34,210 nucleotides of DNA. Source: Christiangramia sp. Lineage in GTDB: Bacteria > Bacteroidota > Bacteroidia > Flavobacteriales > Flavobacteriaceae. The stretch spans positions 1-34,210 of the forward strand of contig JAGXII010000193.1 of assembly GCA_024635735.1 (NCBI GenBank), written 5' to 3'. The translations under genes were made by a program, and so were the position numbers. The notes beneath the pieces are model-generated. The model had not been told where the DNA came from. It searched no databases and was given only the letters and a program-made list of their open reading frames with translations. The stretch's first letter is position 1; every line of letters starts with the position of its first letter. Shown here piece by piece: positions 32,332 through 34,210 of the stretch.

Positions 32332-32778
32332 TTATTCTGTCGTTGACGCTTCGGTTACAGGAACGCTTACATCATAATAAACAGCATTCCCAACTGAGTC
32401 CTGCCCCGTCCAGAAATGGAAATTATAATTATCCATTTCATCAATTAATATAGAAAATTTACTGGTTCCGGTACTACCTTCTGCATTTGGATCGCAAAGG
32501 GTACTGCTTTTTATGGCGCTAATTGCCGAAACGTAACTTTCCCTTCTGTTTTCAGATGAATTACCTGCGCGTCTTGCGTCCAGTCCGGTAAAAGTAAAAC
32601 AATCTGAGGCTAATTGGTAAGTAACGGTTACATCATAGGTTTCCCCATAGACAAACTCTTCGGGTAAATCGCTGTTTGTAATTTCGGCAAGTTCATACTG
32701 AATGCTCTCGTATCCGCTATCTACAGAACAACCCGTCATTGCAATGACTGCCATCAGGACAAAAACTAACTTCTTCAT
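32332..32778 (-). CDS. small lipoprotein upstream of the sigma factor gene
   Basis: A 148-residue lipoprotein (lipobox MTGC, acylated Cys17). The mature part is acidic and beta-rich. It contains YGETYDVTVTYQLASDC (residues 44-60) and a C-terminal FHFWTGQDSVGNAVYYDVSV. Besides the lipid-bearing Cys it has exactly two cysteines, C60 and C95, which could form a disulfide. I recognise no family. It lies 25 bases upstream of the GTG start of the ECF sigma gene on the same strand and behind the recA terminator. It could be a component or target of the sigma/anti-sigma system, but that is inference from position. Confidence 0.78.
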   Translation of the reverse strand: MKKLVFVLMAVIAMTGCSVDSGYESIQYELAEITNSDLPEEFVYGETYDVTVTYQLASDCFTFTGLDARRAGNSSENRRESYVSAISAIKSSTLCDPNAEGSTGTSKFSILIDEMDNYNFHFWTGQDSVGNAVYYDVSVPVTEASTTE

Positions 32779-32840
32779 AAGTATATTTAATTTGCTTTAT
32801 ACTGTAGATGCAAATTTTGAAGAAAGGTTGCGTAGGGATC

Positions 32841-32864
32841 AAAAAAAATCCCCGAAAGGGGATT
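32841..32864 (-). terminator. intrinsic terminator of recA
   Basis: Read on the minus strand: AATCCCC, loop TTTC, GGGGATT, then a run of T (complement of the A-run at 32841-32848). The 7-bp stem starts 4 bases after the recA stop codon. It isolates recA from the downstream lipoprotein-sigma operon. Confidence 0.9.
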
Positions 32865-32868
32865 CTTA

Positions 32869-33882
32869 TTATTCTTTAGCGACCTTGATCGCTTCTTTTA
32901 TTTTCTCTTCGAGCTCATCCATGAGGTCGGGATTATCCTTGAGAAGGGTTTTTACAGCATCCCTTCCCTGGCCTAATTTAGTGTCTTCATAACTAAACCA
33001 GGAACCACTCTTTTTAATAATCTCATAATCCACTCCAATATCGATGATCTCTCCAATCTTGGAAATTCCCTCACCGTACATGATATCGAATTCGGCAGTT
33101 TTAAAAGGAGGCGCTACTTTGTTTTTTACGACTTTCACACGGGTTTTGTTCCCCATTACATTGTTGGCACTATCCTTTATTTGTGTAGACCTTCTAATAT
33201 CCAGCCTTACGGAAGCATAGAATTTAAGAGCGTTACCACCGGTAGTTGTTTCGGGGTTCCCAAACATAACTCCAATTTTTTCCCTTAACTGGTTGATAAA
33301 AATAACCGTGCAGTTGGTTTTACTTATAGAAGAAGTAAGTTTTCTAAGGGCCTGAGACATAAGTCTTGCATGAAGTCCCATTTTAGAATCTCCCATCTCT
33401 CCTTCGATCTCACTTTTTGGTGTAAGAGCGGCAACGGAGTCAATTACTATAATATCAATAGCACCAGACCGGATAAGATTATCGGTAATTTCAAGAGCCT
33501 GTTCACCATTATCAGGTTGTGAAATAATCAGGTTGTCGATATCCACATCCAGTTTTTCTGCATAAAACCGGTCAAAAGCGTGTTCCGCATCAATAAAAGC
33601 GGCGATCCCGCCTTTTTTCTGAGCTTCCGCGATAGCATGAAGCGTAAGAGTTGTTTTACCTGAAGATTCCGGACCATATATTTCAATCACCCTTCCTCTT
33701 GGATAACCGCCTACTCCCAATGCCAGGTCAAGACCCAGCGATCTGGTTGAAATGGCGTCTACATCAACTACTACCTGGTCGCTCATTTTCATGACCGTTC
33801 CTTTTCCGTAGGTCTTATCCATTTTATCAAGGGTAAGCTTTAACGCCTTTAACTTTGCTTCTTTTTCTTTATCGTTGCTCAT
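32869..33882 (-). CDS. recA: recombinase RecA
   Basis: A 337-residue DNA-dependent ATPase that forms filaments on single-stranded DNA for homologous recombination and repair. Walker A GPESSGKTT is at residues 70-78. Walker B, the L2 loop with FGNPETTTGGNALKFYASVR and the acidic C-terminal tail are all present. No intein interrupts it. The start is taken at 33882 (MSNDKEKEAKLKAL). An in-frame ATG at 33993 would add 37 residues of non-RecA sequence running through the promoter region. The leader has no clear SOS box and no exact TAnnTTTG element. A strong terminator follows. Confidence 0.98.
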   Translation of the reverse strand: MSNDKEKEAKLKALKLTLDKMDKTYGKGTVMKMSDQVVVDVDAISTRSLGLDLALGVGGYPRGRVIEIYGPESSGKTTLTLHAIAEAQKKGGIAAFIDAEHAFDRFYAEKLDVDIDNLIISQPDNGEQALEITDNLIRSGAIDIIVIDSVAALTPKSEIEGEMGDSKMGLHARLMSQALRKLTSSISKTNCTVIFINQLREKIGVMFGNPETTTGGNALKFYASVRLDIRRSTQIKDSANNVMGNKTRVKVVKNKVAPPFKTAEFDIMYGEGISKIGEIIDIGVDYEIIKKSGSWFSYEDTKLGQGRDAVKTLLKDNPDLMDELEEKIKEAIKVAKE

Positions 33883-34036
33883 ATTGAATATTAAATTGAA
33901 AGTAAAATAAGGTCTGCTAAAATAAGATAAGTTTTGCTGCAATACAATAAAACTTATCGACGATTCATGGAATATTTCCAAAAATTTGGACAAACATTAA
34001 TTTCGGCCCCATATATGGCCTGTAAATTGAAAAATG

Positions 34037-34044
34037 TATCTTTG
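34037..34044 (+). promoter_or_regulatory. -7 element of trhO in the recA/trhO spacer
   Basis: TATCTTTG is an exact TAnnTTTG match 37 nt before the trhO ATG. It lies in the 199-base divergent spacer (33883-34081), the longest gene-free stretch of the window. That spacer otherwise shows only AT-rich sequence. No TTG lies at -33. Confidence 0.45.
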
Positions 34045-34081
34045 CAAAAATTTTCTTTAACACTTAAAATATTAGTATAGC

Positions 34082-34210
34082 ATGCAACTGTACAATAAAT
34101 TGAGCGCTAAAGAAAGAGAAGCTCTTTTAGAAGAAGCCGGCGAAGACAGGCTTACGCTCTCTTTCTATGCTTACGCTAAGATCGGAAACCCCGAATTATT
34201 CAGGAATCAT
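34082..34210 (+). CDS. trhO: tRNA uridine(34) hydroxylase TrhO, N-terminus only
   Basis: The first 43 codons are inside the window, reading MQLYNKLSAKEREALLEEAG and then LTLSFYAYAKIGNPELFRNH. The YAYAKIGNP..FR segment is typical of the N-terminus of TrhO/YceA, a rhodanese-domain enzyme that hydroxylates uridine 34 of certain tRNAs at the wobble position. The rhodanese domain itself would lie beyond the right edge. It is divergent from recA. The name rests only on the N-terminal match. Confidence 0.8.
   Translation, partial: MQLYNKLSAKEREALLEEAGEDRLTLSFYAYAKIGNPELFRNH

Noticed and set aside
33883..33993. 37-residue N-terminal extension of recA from an upstream in-frame ATG
   Set aside because: The added residues are unlike any RecA N-terminus and run through the AT-rich promoter region; MSNDKEKEAK at 33882 fits the family.
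33883..34081. SOS (LexA) box in the recA/trhO spacer
   Set aside because: No convincing palindromic LexA-type site could be seen in the 199 bases.
1..34210. CRISPR array, tRNA genes, insertion sequences or prophage
   Set aside because: No regularly spaced direct repeats, tRNA-like cloverleafs, transposases, integrases or phage genes were found on reading both strands.

Overview
The window is chromosomal DNA from a Bacteroidota bacterium, most likely a marine member of the Flavobacteriaceae (Gramella/Christiangramia-like). The evidence is: a SprE/PorW-type lipoprotein of the type IX secretion and gliding machinery, many families largely confined to Bacteroidota (DUF6341, DUF6427, DUF4254, DUF5687, DUF6168, DUF4292), an F0F1 operon without the beta and epsilon genes, a long secreted N-terminus on ATP synthase subunit a, and ten exact copies of the Bacteroidota -7 promoter element TAnnTTTG just upstream of genes. 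AT content is high and coding density is very high. No gap without a gene exceeds 300 bases; the longest is the 199-base recA/trhO divergent spacer. I see no tRNA, rRNA, CRISPR array, transposase, integrase or phage gene.

Layout. 1-944: 3'-truncated adenylate-forming CapK/PaaK-like enzyme (minus strand), divergent from purD. 2294-3491: divergent pair of small membrane proteins (DUF6341, DUF6427). 3602-5289: DUF4254 protein and a GT9 heptosyltransferase-like enzyme, convergent with a PaaE-like flavin/2Fe-2S reductase. 6433-8638: two-gene ABC exporter (DUF5687 permease plus ATPase). 8735-17545: sprE/porW lipoprotein, bactofilin, then the F0F1 ATP synthase block atpZ, DUF6168, atpB, atpE, atpF, atpH, atpA, atpG, closed by an intrinsic terminator. 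A hairpin lies between atpE and atpF, and an 84-bp hairpin-rich repeat with terminal inverted repeats lies between atpA and atpG. 17669-25826: envelope genes on the plus strand (lipoprotein, flippase, dut, sugar nucleotidyltransferase, TPR protein, DUF4292 lipoprotein, EnvC-like LytM protein, lipoprotein, beta-barrel protein). 25827-29490: acyl-CoA thioesterase, a membrane-anchored HU-SPOR protein divergent from dprA, then trpS. 29564-30307: plsC. 30304-32778 (minus): small lipoprotein, ECF sigma factor and an anti-sigma protein whose C-terminus is an outer-membrane beta-barrel. 32869-33882: recA with its terminator; 34082-end: start of trhO.

How the genes work together. Most of the window is housekeeping (ATP synthesis, nucleotide metabolism, translation, recombination) mixed with cell-envelope construction. 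The most notable module is the sigma/anti-sigma locus. A single polypeptide there appears to run from the cytoplasm (sigma-binding head), through the inner membrane and an approximately 180-residue acidic/Ser-rich linker, to an outer-membrane barrel. This is the architecture of the dual membrane-spanning anti-sigma (Dma) proteins known in Bacteroides. The second is the HU-like, membrane-anchored SPOR protein, which could connect DNA to septal peptidoglycan.
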